Shown piece after piece: positions 13,134-24,600 of a DNA stretch of 64,000 nt (positions are counted from its first letter, which is position 1; every line of letters begins with the position of its first letter). This stretch comes from Chionis minor. Taxonomy: Eukaryota > Chordata > Aves > Charadriiformes > Chionididae. Location of the stretch: positions 186,001 through 250,000 of the forward strand of contig VZSF01009862.1 of assembly GCA_013398295.1 (NCBI GenBank), read 5' to 3'. The position numbers were made by a program, and so were the translations under genes. A model generated the notes under the pieces. It was not told the DNA's origin. It made no database searches and saw only the letters and a list, made by a program, of their open reading frames with translations.

Positions 13134-13222
13134 TATAAAAATCCGGAGACCTCCACACAAAATATCCTTGGGGCACTTCTCAAGCTCTGGTGCAGCCCTC
13201 GGGGAACAGCAGAGGTGAGCAG
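13134..13222 (+). promoter_or_regulatory. KYAT1: Candidate KYAT1 TATA promoter and non-coding first exon
   Basis: A consensus TATAAAA stands at 13134-13140. A start 25-30 bases downstream would give a first exon of about 13163-13222, which ends in a perfect donor (CAG|GTAAGT, GT at 13223). The exon has no ATG, so it would be a pure 5'UTR exon spliced to the coding exon whose acceptor ends at 14429. Spacing of TATA, start and donor is right, but without transcript data this stays a candidate. KYAT1 could also use other starts. Confidence 0.4.
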
Positions 13223-14435
13223 GTAAGTGGGGAGCTGCCACAGCAGCACAGCTTGGGGAGGGGGATGACCTGGTTATCCCTCCCCACCCCACCATCCCAT
13301 AACAGCAGAGCACAGACCCTGTCCCCTTGCATCGCAGCTCTGCATCTCACATCTTTGCTGCTTTCACATGCCCTCCTCATCCCTGTTCAAATGTATTTTA
13401 TCTGACATGGTGATGATCGTTTTCTTGGCTGATTGCTTCAGGGATGCCCTCCTTGCATCCCCACGCTGGTTTTTCTTGGTGCACTGAGCATCATTTGTCT
13501 CTGGTTTCTAGTCCCTTCGCTGTCTGGTTACCCTTTCCCTGCACCGTTGAGTTAATAAATTCTGCCTCTGCTGTTTTTCATCACCCTCATGATGAATTCC
13601 TCATCAAGCACATTTGACTTTCTCCCACTGTGCTTATCAGACTGCCAGGGGGATTTTCCTCTGAATGTCTTCTACCATCCTTCTTCCTACCCCCCAGATA
13701 ACAGTCAGTCAAGCAGTCCCTTGGTGCCTCCATACATCGGACTGATCTCTGTGCTGTGCTCCCTTCTTGCCTGTACCCGGCTGCTGCCTGGTTTTGCCAT
13801 GAACTTTAGGTGCAAAACCCAGCATTTTCTTTAGGATCTAGAGCAACTCCCTTCACCAAGGGCTCCAGGAGGAGAAAAGAGCAAATACTACTTCTGTCAG
13901 TCCTTAGAGCAGCATGGAATAAAAAAGTTTGTCCTTCTAGGAAAAGGGGATATTTTCTGGTCTGTAGAGACCAAGGAGTTCCTTCCAATGGAGGACAAGA
14001 GAGGCTATAAAGGCAGAAGCCTGAGATCTGGGATCATTGGCCTGGCTGTTATAGCTTGGCTCAGCTCATTTGACCCCATGATTTATTCCAGCTGAAAATG
14101 AGGTTTAAGGCATTGCCAACTCCCCAGTGAGTGTACACATGTCTCTTTTGTTCATCTGTTTTCTCAATTCTTGTTGAAACTTGTAAATGAAACATCCTCC
14201 TGTGCCAGCTTTCATCTGTTTGATCTTTCATAAAAAGTGTGTGAAACCTCTTCCAGAAGCCACCGTATCAGCACTACTGCTCTAAGGTTGGTCAGCAGCA
14301 ACCCATGAAGCAATACTGAAGGACACACCTTCTATTGGGAAAAACATACCTGGGGAGGCCGCGTCCCCATCGCACACGGCCCCATTGCCATTAGTGAAAT
14401 CTTCAAACTCTCTTTCTTTCTCTTTGCAGGCAAAA

Positions 14436-17400
14436 ATGTCAAAGCCAGTGCAAGCTCGGAGGTTGGAGGGAACAGATAAGAATATCTGGTGAGTAATGAT
14501 AATACCTGGTTTACCCTGTTGGTAGATGTGGTTTCAAGCAGCCTAACGCCAGGCAGAAACCACCGCAGCCACACAGCACAGAGCAACAGTCTCCCTTGGC
14601 TGCTTTGCGTTTGTTCAGGAAGCGCATCAGGACAGGTTTGTCCCAAGAGACTTTACCCTGGCTCAGCTCTGTACCTGCTGCCGTACCAGGTATCCTGCAC
14701 CATCCTGCAGGAAGGCAGATGGCAGCACCTTGTAGTGCGTTGTGCTCCATCTGACCCATCCACCCAAATGATCCCAGCAGCACCCAAATGTGAGCCAAGT
14801 CGTCACAGCACATCTGCTTCAAGCCCAACCTAGGGCATTGCAAGCAGAGAGGCAGGCAAAGGGACGCTGCAAATGCTGTTCCCAGCCTGCCAGGCAAAGT
14901 ATGGCATTGGGAAAACTGCACGCTTGAAGAAGATATTTAAATGGGCTTTTCCTAAAGCCCTGCTGTGCCTGATTTCAAGCTACAAACTGCTGATGAGATG
15001 GCTCTTGGGTGAGATAAGCGCTGAGTTCAGCCTGCCTTTCCCTCTGCAGGGGCCTTCACGGTGTGTAGCTGTTAAATTTTGCGGGACTGGTATGAGCTTG
15101 AAAACCTCTGAGTCCTCTCCTGCTCGGTCTGGTCTGATCAGAATTGGTGTGTGACTTCAACTGTGACCACACACCCAGACAGCACAATGGCTGTTTCCTT
15201 CAAGAACACATTAAAGCCACCTCCCAGTGCAATCATGCCTTATCCTCAGTTTAACTGAAAGAGGTCTGAAGTGACCTGTGCTTGGTCATGTCACCCTGCC
15301 CTGTGAGCAGCAGGGTAGCTCTGCAGGAGGGACACCAACCTCACTCACTTCCAAAGGGATGCTGGCAAGCAGAGCCAGTGCCAGCGCGCTTCCCAGACCC
15401 TCTGCAAATGTTTCACTTTCTCTCCCTTTCTTCTCTCCAGGGTGGAGTTTGTAAAACTGGCTACCACCTACTCCACGGTGAACCTGGGCCAGGGCTTCCC
15501 TGACTTCCCTCCACCGGACTTTCTGAAGGAGGCGTTTGTGAGAGCCCTCAGCGGGGAGAACCACATGCTGCACCAGTACACCCGTGCCTTCGTGCGTGGA
15601 CAGACCCCCACTCCTCAGCAATATACCCCTTGCTCCCCATTAGCCTTGGCCGCTTCAGGGCTCACCAGGCAGCAACAAACAGGGCAAACCACATCCAGCC
15701 CTCAGCCTGGGCCCCCGCAGCCAGCGCTGTAACACCGGGCTTTACCAGGGCATTTGAAGCAGCCAGGCTGGAAGATGCCTTGCATGCTCAGTCACAGAGC
15801 ACTTGGTTGCCCAGGCCCCTTCCAAGGGCTCATCCATGTTTTAGGACCCAATTCCCACCCCTGCTCTCCCCCCACAGGGCCACCCACCTCTGGTGAAGAT
15901 CCTAGCCCAGTTTTTTGGAAAGCTGCTTGGACGAGACCTGGATCCTATGACCAATGTGATGGTGACTGTGGGGGCATACCAGGCTCTTTTCTGCTGTTTC
16001 CAGGCTTTCGTTGACAAAGGCGATGAGGTAACCCAGGATTTGGGCTTGTTGCACAGGCAGCCTTGTTCTGGCAGAGCCCTTCTTGGCTGTGGGTTTGCTG
16101 GGGGCAGGTTTTCATGGTCCTTTTGCAAAGCAGAAAAGTTTTTATCCCTGTTCTCCAGTATTTGAGCTTCCAAAGGAAAAATTGCTGCAAGGCACTGTCT
16201 TATTTCTGCATAAGCCAAAATAACCTTTTTGCCCTGCGTGATGTTGTTCTTCCCTGACACTGCCCACTGGCAATGCACCTTCTCCATTACAGTAATTCAA
16301 AGATTAAAATCTCCTGCCCCTCCCATTGCTCTCTGCACCCATCGAGGAAGGTCTGAGCAGTGCCAGGAGGGTGCGGACATGTCCCTTTCTTCCAGGTGGT
16401 AATCATTGAGCCCTTCTTCGACTGCTATGAGCCAATGGTGAAAATGGCTGGTGGGACGCCTGTGTTTGTCCCGCTGAGACCGGTGAGTAGGTTGGAGCAA
16501 AGCCATTGAGGAGAGAAGAGTCACAGCAAAGTGAGCAAAGAAGTGAGCGGCGAGCGAAGGGCAGAGGTAGCAAAGCAAGCCGAGATTCCCCTCTGTTCTC
16601 TCTAGAAAGCTCCAAAAGATGGCAAATTGATGTCTAGTGCAGACTGGCAGCTGGACCCAGCTGAACTGGCTTCTAAATTCAGTGAACGGACAAAAGCCAT
16701 CGTCTTGAATTCACCCAACAACCCTCTGGGCAAGGTAACGCCTCTGGCCTTGCTGTGGCTGGCCCTGAAAGCAGCTGGGGTGCTACGGCTCACTCAGCCA
16801 CGTTTGCAGTGTAGCAGTGACTTTGACCTACCTTGCACACAAGGGAGACGGGTGTTGTGGCACCACCACACGCTGTGCCCACTCGTCTAGTGTTTTTAAG
16901 CCTGGCCTCTTGTGCCAGCAGTGGCTCTGCCCTGTTAAACCATTGCAGCCAGCTCCTGCCCACCCTGGCTGGGGAGATGGTGCAGCTGGGGCACACAGCC
17001 TTTGCAGAGAGCCGGGGGACAGGCAAGGGCGCAGAAATGCTCCTGCAGCCTCTCTGCTCCACTCTTTGCCTGCTGCAGGTCTTCAGCCGAGGGGAGCTGG
17101 AGCTCATTGCAGAGCTGTGTGTGAAGCATGACGTCCTGTGCATCAGCGATGAAGTGTACGAGTGGCTGGTCTACGACGGGAAGGAGCACATCCGCATCGG
17201 TATGGAGAATGGCTTGGCTGAGCATGTGTGTCTGGGTACAGCATCTTCAGGGAATGAACCAGTGATTTAACTTGCATCTCCTGGAAATTACATGGGCTGC
17301 TTGCATGCACAGCTCTACCAGGCACGTATCCCCATTAGAGGTATTTTGCTGCACTTCAGCCTCAGCCCCCAAACCCGGTCTTAAACTGAAGCCCTGACTT

Positions 17401-20043
17401 CCAGAGCCAGTCAGAGGAAACAGAGTTGGCTTCACAGCGTGAGATCCAGAGCAGAGCCCTTTGGCTCCAGAGAAACTGTGATTTTCCCCACACACACACT
17501 TTGTAAAACCACATTTTTCTGGTGTCTCTAGTTTTAGGACATCCATTTCAACATGATTTCAGAGGCCTGTTCTTCCTGATGCAGTAACATGAAATCACCT
17601 TGTTGCAGGGTGATGGGGCTTGGCACCTCTTGGGAACCCCTGGGGCTGGGTATATGCATATGAAAACACTTAATTACAAAGAGGTGCTCTTGAGAAACCT
17701 GGCTGCCTGCTTGGGACATGCTTTGGGGCTCACCCAGGTGAAAGATGTGCTGTGAACACAACAGGCCACCATGGGTTATGTTGGGCAGAGGGCCCTCACC
17801 ATATTATTAACGCAGCCCAGAAGTGAGCACACTGAGCTCTGCCATCGGTGTTTCTCTCTTGTTTCATTGCCAGCCAGCTTGCAAGGGATGTGGGACCGCA
17901 CGGTGATCATCGGGAGTGCTGGAAAAACCTTCAGTGCCACTGGATGGAAGGTGAATTCTCCTGTGTGGTATCTCGTGTTCTCCCCATCCCATCCCTCTGC
18001 TCCAGGGCACAGGTCCCGTTGCTATAGCGTGGTGCTGGGGACACCGCTGCCGCACACTCTGCTTTGAACCTCAGCGTCTGAAAGTACCAAAGCTGCTTTA
18101 CAATAGCTCTATATGGAAAATGCAATGAAGCCAGCACAGGCAGATAAAGCGGAAACCAAGTAGTTACCTAGAAATTTACCACCTTTCTCCTCCTCTCCTG
18201 GCCTTAGGTGGGCTGGACCGTGGGACCCAACCGGCTGCTGCAGCACCTCCGTACTGTGCACCAAAATTCAGTGTACCACTGTGCCACAGTTGCCCAGGTA
18301 AGGCGGCTCCCTGCAACTGGCCCCACAATTCCCAAACCCCTGAAGCAGGGGCAAGAGAGTGCCCTTCTGCCCACAGCTGACCTGAAAGGCACAGACAGGG
18401 TGATGTGTGGTACCCTGGAGAGGCTCCTTCCCCTCTCCATGCAGTTGCCCCATGCCTGGGAAGAAGGGGGGAGTCCAGCCTGCCTGGGCTATATTCCTTA
18501 TTTTGTATTGTCAAATCTAAGAGGCCGTTTGGAGGGGTTGGAGGCAGAGAGCTCAGCTTGGTGCAGTGAGAAATCACCCCCTGCTCCCATGTCACCTGCA
18601 TCGGAGCAAAGACTCCTGTTCTCAAGCAAGCCTTGGCTACCTCCTCACTGGGCACCTCTCTCCTCGCAGGAGGCCGTGGCTCAGGGTTTCCAGCGGGAGC
18701 TCGAGCTCTACAGGAAACCAGACAGCTACTTTGTCCAGCTGCCCAAAGAGCTGCAGCAGAAGAGAGACTGGCTGGTCCAGAGCCTGGATGCTGTGGGAAT
18801 GAAACCCATCATTCCCGAGGGCACCTACTTCTTGGTGGCAGACATCTCCGAGTTCAGTGAGTCGCGCAGCTGTGGTTTCGCTCAGGCAGGGCTGAGTATG
18901 GGAGACCAGCTCGGAGCGGTACCATTAGCAGGGACAGGAACCTGCGTAAACCACCACCAAAGCAGGGATGGGCAATAGCGTATTTCCCATCCAAGCTCCC
19001 AGGGGCTGCGGGTTTGGGGCTTGGCTGAGGCATGCGGCAGTGGCCCCCACCTCCATGCTGCTGTGCTTCTCCCGCAGAATCCGACGTCCCTGACGTCCCC
19101 GACTCTGGTGAGCCCTACGACTCCAGATTTGCAAAGTGGATGGTGAAGAACAAGGTAAATGCGCCTGGCCCTTTCCGCCACGTTTGCCCTGGGTGGGTTT
19201 GTGCCCTCCCTGCTGGCTGCGCTCCCGGGATCTGGCAGCACACCACTATTGCCAGGTCCAGCAGCTCATCCAAGGGTGGCCCAGGGTGTCTGTGAACAGC
19301 CAGCCCTGACCCTGGCAGCCTGAGCTCAAGCAGAGTGAGCAGACAAGACACCAAGGGCATCTACAAGCCGATCCGTGAGACCTGTGGGCAATAAGTGGAT
19401 GGCTTCATGCCATCCCAGAAAGAATAACCTCAGCTCCACCTGTTTCCCCTTCCCAGGGACTTGCCGCCATCCCGCTCTCCGCTTTCTACTGTGGCGCCCA
19501 CAAGAACAACTACAACCATTTCATCCGGTTCTGCTTCGCAAAGGTGAGATACGTGGCAGCACAAAGGAAGGCGAGGTTGAGAGTAATAATCAGGGCCGGT
19601 TTAATGAGATAAACACCAAGAAGAAACGCAGAGTTCCTTGGGCATTAGAGCCTGAGTGTGGCATCACAGATGGTTCAACCCCCTCCTGCAGACACACGAG
19701 CCGAGCTGGGGGCAGGAGTTGTGCCTGTGCCATCCTCAGCTTTGCCCCATCAGCATCCCACATTTCTTGGTCAAGGCAGAGAGCCTTCTGGGTGCGCATT
19801 TAACTGCCCAGTGGCCATGCCTGGCCCAGAGATGCTGTGCCTGTCTCATACTGAACATGGGGCATTTTGCCATGTTCCAGAATGAGAATGGGATTTTTAC
19901 ATAAATGACGGCTGCAGCGAGGGGAAAAGGGATTTGGCTGGAAGCCACCGACCAAACCTGTGATATTTGTTTAGGAGGACGCCACACTGAAGGCAGCAAA
20001 TGACATATTGCAAAAATGGAAACAGGAGAAAACCAGTCCCTGA
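14436..20043 (+). CDS. KYAT1: Kynurenine aminotransferase 1 (kynurenine--oxoglutarate transaminase / cysteine-S-conjugate beta-lyase 1), 12 coding exons
   Basis: This is a PLP-dependent class I/II aminotransferase. It converts kynurenine to kynurenic acid, transaminates glutamine and aromatic amino acids, and cleaves cysteine S-conjugates. Coding exons: 14436-14488, 15441-15591, 15878-16027, 16396-16482, 16606-16734, 17079-17199, 17874-17950, 18208-18297, 18670-18856, 19078-19154, 19457-19543, 19975-20043. They total 1278 bases (425 aa; human about 422). All junctions are GT-AG and keep frame. Visible motifs: NLGQGFPDF near residue 35, the PLP-contact loop NSPNNPLGK around 182-190, SDEVYEWL at 213-220 with the cofactor Asp, the Schiff-base lysine in [13 protein letters not shown] (Lys about 248), and the substrate-carboxylate Arg in FIRFCF (about 398). 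The start is the first ATG of the exon, with A-rich context, and gives the family N-terminus [12 protein letters not shown]. No mitochondrial leader is seen, so this form should be cytosolic. The gene appears intact. Confidence 0.97.
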
Positions 20044-21540
20044 GCACACTGGAGAGAAAACCAGGGTCTCCTTGGACCTCAGCTGTCACAACGGCTCTTC
20101 CTCCTCTTCCTTTGCTTGACTACAAACTCTGATACATCATTATTTTTGTGCTTTCAACCACATTTTCTGTCAGACAATTGGGTCAGAGGTTCCCCAGGCC
20201 CAGGATCTGGAAGACACCTTCTGTCACTGTGAAATGATTGCACAGTTCCTTGCAAAAAGTGAGTCTTCGCACGCACTGCCAGTATTCGATATTTATTCTC
20301 ATTACGTTTAAAGACTTCGATAATCAGTTCTGGGATGCAACCAGCAAGAAGCAAGGTAAGGATGGCTCCTGGGGCCTTTTCCACCACCAAATTCTGAAAA
20401 AGCATTTCAGGACCTACCTTTAAAGCTGCACTTGGCTGGTTAGCGTGGCTTGTCTTGCTCCACATACCCACTCACGTACCTGAAGGTGCTGGACACCATT
20501 TCCACCAGTGCTCACCTTCTCATGGGACCGTGCAGTACCACCACCTGTCAATAGGCTGATTCCTATGATCCTGAGGGTTATAAACGCATTGAAATGCCGT
20601 TTCCCATAATTAACAATTTTCCTTCCCCCGCCTCCCCCCGCCCCCCCATCTGTGCTTCTCTGGGGAAAGTAACCGCAGAATCTGTAACTGACTCCCCCGA
20701 GGAAATGGGCTTTCATAAATAGCCCAGCTGTGGCCAAACCTTCCCCGCGCACCCCCAAACCACCCCTGGCACTTCGTCAGGGCTTGGCAGCATTGCCCAG
20801 GCTGCGAAGCAAAACCTTCATGCCTTTGACAAGCGCATGCAGTGGATGGGGAGGAAGAGCCCAGCAGCCTCAGGCTGCTCCTGCCACTGGTGGCTCCTAC
20901 AGCCTCCTGCCCACCGGGCTGGTGGGCGGTGGGATAATGCAAGCAGCATTTTGAAGAGTAATTCTTGCACCATTCTCGATTTCGACATGGATAAGAATGT
21001 AAAACAACATCATCAGTCACACAGGAGTTATGTGCAACAGACTGTGCGATAAGTATTTGTAGCAGTTAAATTATTAAAGATTAATTACTGCAGTTATTGA
21101 AGAGCAAATGGCTCTGTTAGCGTGACGGGGAGGGGAGGAGGCAAACACCTACCTCCCACCTTCGCCCTCGGGAGACACCTGCGCCACCTGGGGTGGGCGA
21201 GGGAGCTGCTGGAGGCCCTTTTGCACCTACACACTGGTGCTGGGAGAGCAGCAATCGCCAGCACAGATAAATAACTGCGCCATTACATTGCAAGCATAAG
21301 GACAACTTGCCACATCCCCACCTGTGTGGGCTCTTGCCTTAGGCTGTGACACACCCCGCATGGGGCAGGGTGCATCTGCCCATCCTCCTGCACCACGTGC
21401 ACAGTGCTTGTGCAAGGACAGACCCCAACCCCGCATCCTCCTCCACCACGCACACAGTACTTGTGCAAGGACGGACCCGGACCCGGACCCCGGACCCCGT
21501 CACCCATCCTCCCACGGAACGAAGCAGCCCCTGCTTAGCT
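20044..21540 (+). other. KYAT1: KYAT1 3'UTR and spacer to SPOUT1
   Basis: No coding exon is seen after the KYAT1 stop. An ATTAAA signal at 21073-21078, in an AT-rich pocket, is the best polyadenylation candidate and implies a 3'UTR of about 1 kb. No AATAAA occurs closer to the stop. The last part holds a two-copy 53-bp tandem repeat and then grades into the SPOUT1 CpG promoter. Both genes point the same way. Confidence 0.4.
21381..21486. repeat. Two-copy tandem repeat, 53-bp unit
   Basis: Bases 21381-21433 and 21434-21486 are near copies, both running from catcctcct through a 'cttgtgcaaggac' core. They differ at scattered positions, and the second copy is extended by a short GGACCC-type repeat. 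It lies just upstream of the SPOUT1 promoter. Confidence 0.75.
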
Positions 21541-21584
21541 TGACAACCCGCGCAGGCGATTTAAACACACACTTGTCCCCGCCC

Positions 21585-21672
21585 CCTGCCTGGCCATTGG
21601 CTCACGTGACGCCGGTCCCCGCCAATCACCACCGCGGAGGGGCGGGGCCGGGCCGGGCCGCGCGGGCGGAAG
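21585..21672 (+). promoter_or_regulatory. SPOUT1: SPOUT1 CpG promoter
   Basis: Directly upstream of the SPOUT1 ATG are, in order: an inverted CCAAT (ATTGG, 21596-21600), a CACGTG E-box (21603-21608), a CCAAT box (21622-21626), a GC box (about 21640-21649), and a GGCGGAAG ETS-type motif abutting the start, whose ATGGCGG context is also YY1-like. There is no TATA box. This is a typical housekeeping promoter with transcription probably starting less than 60 bases from the ATG. Confidence 0.65.
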
Positions 21673-24600
21673 ATGGCGGACGGCGGCGAGGCCAAGCGGC
21701 CCAAGGGGGTGCAGGTGAGGCGCGGGGGGCGCTCGGCGGCTCCCGGGGGCGGCCCCTGAGGGGAGCCCGGCGGTAACGATCGGTGTCTCCCGCAGGTGGA
21801 GGAGAGGAAGGTGAACTGGCGGCGCTGGAAGCAGGAGAGTAAGGCCGGGCCGCCGCGGGGGTGCCCGTCCAGGCCCGCCGCCCTGGTGCCGCTGTCTCCC
21901 CCAGCCCCGGAGCCGTCACGGCTCGTTGTTTAAAGCGAGGTGCTGTTCTCCGTTGCAGGGAAAGCAGAGAAGAAAAAATGGAAGGAAATGAAGCTCCTGA
22001 AGAAACTGGAAAAACAGCGGATGCGGGAGCTGGCAGAGAAACAAGTCGAGAAGCAGGAGGAGGTGGAAGAGGACAGAGGTGATGCCGCTGTAACCCTGTG
22101 GGGAGGCTGGGGCTGAACGAGCTGGGAGAATGTGCTTGTTAAAAGTCAGTCAGTTTTACGTATGGAAAGGTGACGCTCAGCTTCATAGATCCGATCTAGA
22201 TCAATCATAGCATAAACAGGCGTGAACATGATGCAGCGAGCATCATACAGAGACCTTTATTTATTGAGAGAAAACCCATGGTTAAAAATCTAAAAAATAC
22301 AGGTTGCTTTTTTCCTCCCACGACAGCTGCAGCTGAAGTAGTAAATAAAACGCTGTACGTGTGGCTGTCACGCTGTGGCCCTCTTCTGATCCTGCTCTCC
22401 TCCTCAGGGCGCCACTACACGCTGAGCGTAGCCCTGCCAGGCTCCATCTTAAACAACGCCCAGTCGCTGGAGCTGCGGACATACCTTGCTGGACAGATTG
22501 CTCGGGCCTGTGCCATCTTCTGCGTGGATGAGATCGTAGTGTTTGACGAGCACGGAGAAGATGTAAAGTAAGGAGGAGCCACCTTGTTCTGCAGAAAGTG
22601 TTTCTTGTCAGCTCTCTGTTTTCTTATTCTTTTGTTAAGCTAAGACCAGCAAAGAACTGCATGTACCTCAAGCAAATGTTTGAACCTCTCTCAACTGCCA
22701 GGATTACAAGGAGCCCTGTACCACAGGGCAAAGATGACTTAACTGCCCTGGCAACTAGCATCGTTTATCCCACCGTGGGGATGACAAAGCAGCAAGAGGT
22801 CAAGTTCTCCTGTACTCTTAAATCTTGCTGTGGAGGGACAGGGCATACCTATAGCCTTATGGAAGACGAATTCCCATCCTTCAGCTTTTCAGCCTTGAGC
22901 TGCATCTGTGTTAACCGGCCAAGCCACACGGTCCTGTAGCATCCAGCTCAGTAGCATCCAATTGCCAGGTTGCATTAATACACACAGATCAAAAACAAAA
23001 CTGAAAAAGATACTTGGCTTACAGAGAGAGTTCCAAATATGATTTAACAGTCTCTACATCTGAAGCATCCCTTTTATAAGGTGGCCCATTTATTTCTTGG
23101 GGGTGGAAGCAGGGAGGCTGCTGCTGCTATTTACAGATTAAGGAACAAGGCTTGGTCTTCTGGAGGCTTGACTGTTTGGGGCTGTGCAGTCTCACGCTGA
23201 GTTCACACGCTGCTTTCCTTCTCTTTCAGGACTGTGGAGGGGGACTTTGAAGGAATTGGGAAGAAAGGGAAGGCTTGCGTGCAGCTGGCTCGGATCCTGC
23301 AGTACTTGGAGTGCCCTCAGTAAGTCCACCATGGTCAGACCGTGCATCAGACTTGCATTGGCACTGACTACCATGAGTATCGCATGCCAGAGACTATGGG
23401 AGCAGGAGCCAGACTCTTTTCACGTTGCATGATTATGCAGGATCTCATTGTTTCATGTCTGGTTCAGGAGTTTAACTGAAAGAACGGCAGCGAATGCAGG
23501 ATACAAACTGCATGCTACATTAGAGGTAGATCAGGGACTTGAAGGAGCTTCTTTGAGAGCCTTTGAGTCAATACAGAGCTAGAATTGAGGCTTGTATTCC
23601 ATAGAAACAACTGTTTTCACATTTCAGCCTTTTCTTGATAACAGGTACTTGAGGAAATCCTTTTTTCCAAAACATGAGGATCTGCAGTTTGCAGGTAATA
23701 ATTCAGTTGTGTCTGTTGCAAGCTGTTGGCTCCCCCCCCCCCCCCCCCNGTTCTTTCTCTTGTTTTGCATGGAATTTGCACAGAATTGGGTAACTTTTCT
23801 CCACCTCAGAGTGCAGGTGCTGTGCTATGGTATGCTGGACCAGAGACGGAAGGGGCAGCAGAGCAGTTGTACTTACACCTGTGTCCCCGCAGTTTGTGTC
23901 CCCTCCTTAGCAGTTGCTTTCCTCTGTGCTGTTCTAGGACTCCTCAACCCTCTGGACAGCCCTCACCACATGCGGGTGGATGAGGATTCACAGTATCGAG
24001 AAGGCGTAGTGTTGGACCGGCCAACTAAGTCGGGCAGAGGCTCTTTTGTTAACTGCGGGATGAGGAAGGTGTGTCTGTTACCCACAGATCCCAAAACGAT
24101 TTCCCCTCTGGTGGATTTGAAGCAGGCAGGGTGGGCACTGCTGCGTTTCTGAAGGCCGCAGTGGGCTAGCATGGGGTTTAATGCTGTTGCTATCTTGTCC
24201 CTTCTGGCTCGTTAATGGTTGTAGTTTCCTGAGTCCTGGCGGGCCTGCCCATTCCAGCATGTCATTGTTTCACTGCTGGAGTTGAAACTTTGAGCAGCAA
24301 AATAACTCTCAGACTGCTGACGTAAGCCGTCCTGGGCCTGCTCTGCACTGTACGCACCACACAAGCCCTGATCGCAGAGCTCCTCATTCCAGCTCCAGAC
24401 CAGAACAGACCCCCGCGTCCTCAGAGCATTCCCTTCCTTCCTCACCTTCCCCAGTCCTTGCAGAATGTCGTGACACCAATGGTGACTTTCACTGCAGGAG
24501 GTGCAGATCGACAGACAGCTGAACGCCGGTCTGCGAGTCACTGTGCGCCTGGAGGAACCCCAGAAGCCAGGTAATCCACTGCTCTGTTGGCATCAGTAAA

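Noticed and set aside
13554..13559. AATAAA on the plus strand between the KYAT1 promoter candidate and first coding exon
   Set aside because: It lies in the presumed first intron with no upstream coding sequence to terminate, so it is probably a chance hexamer.
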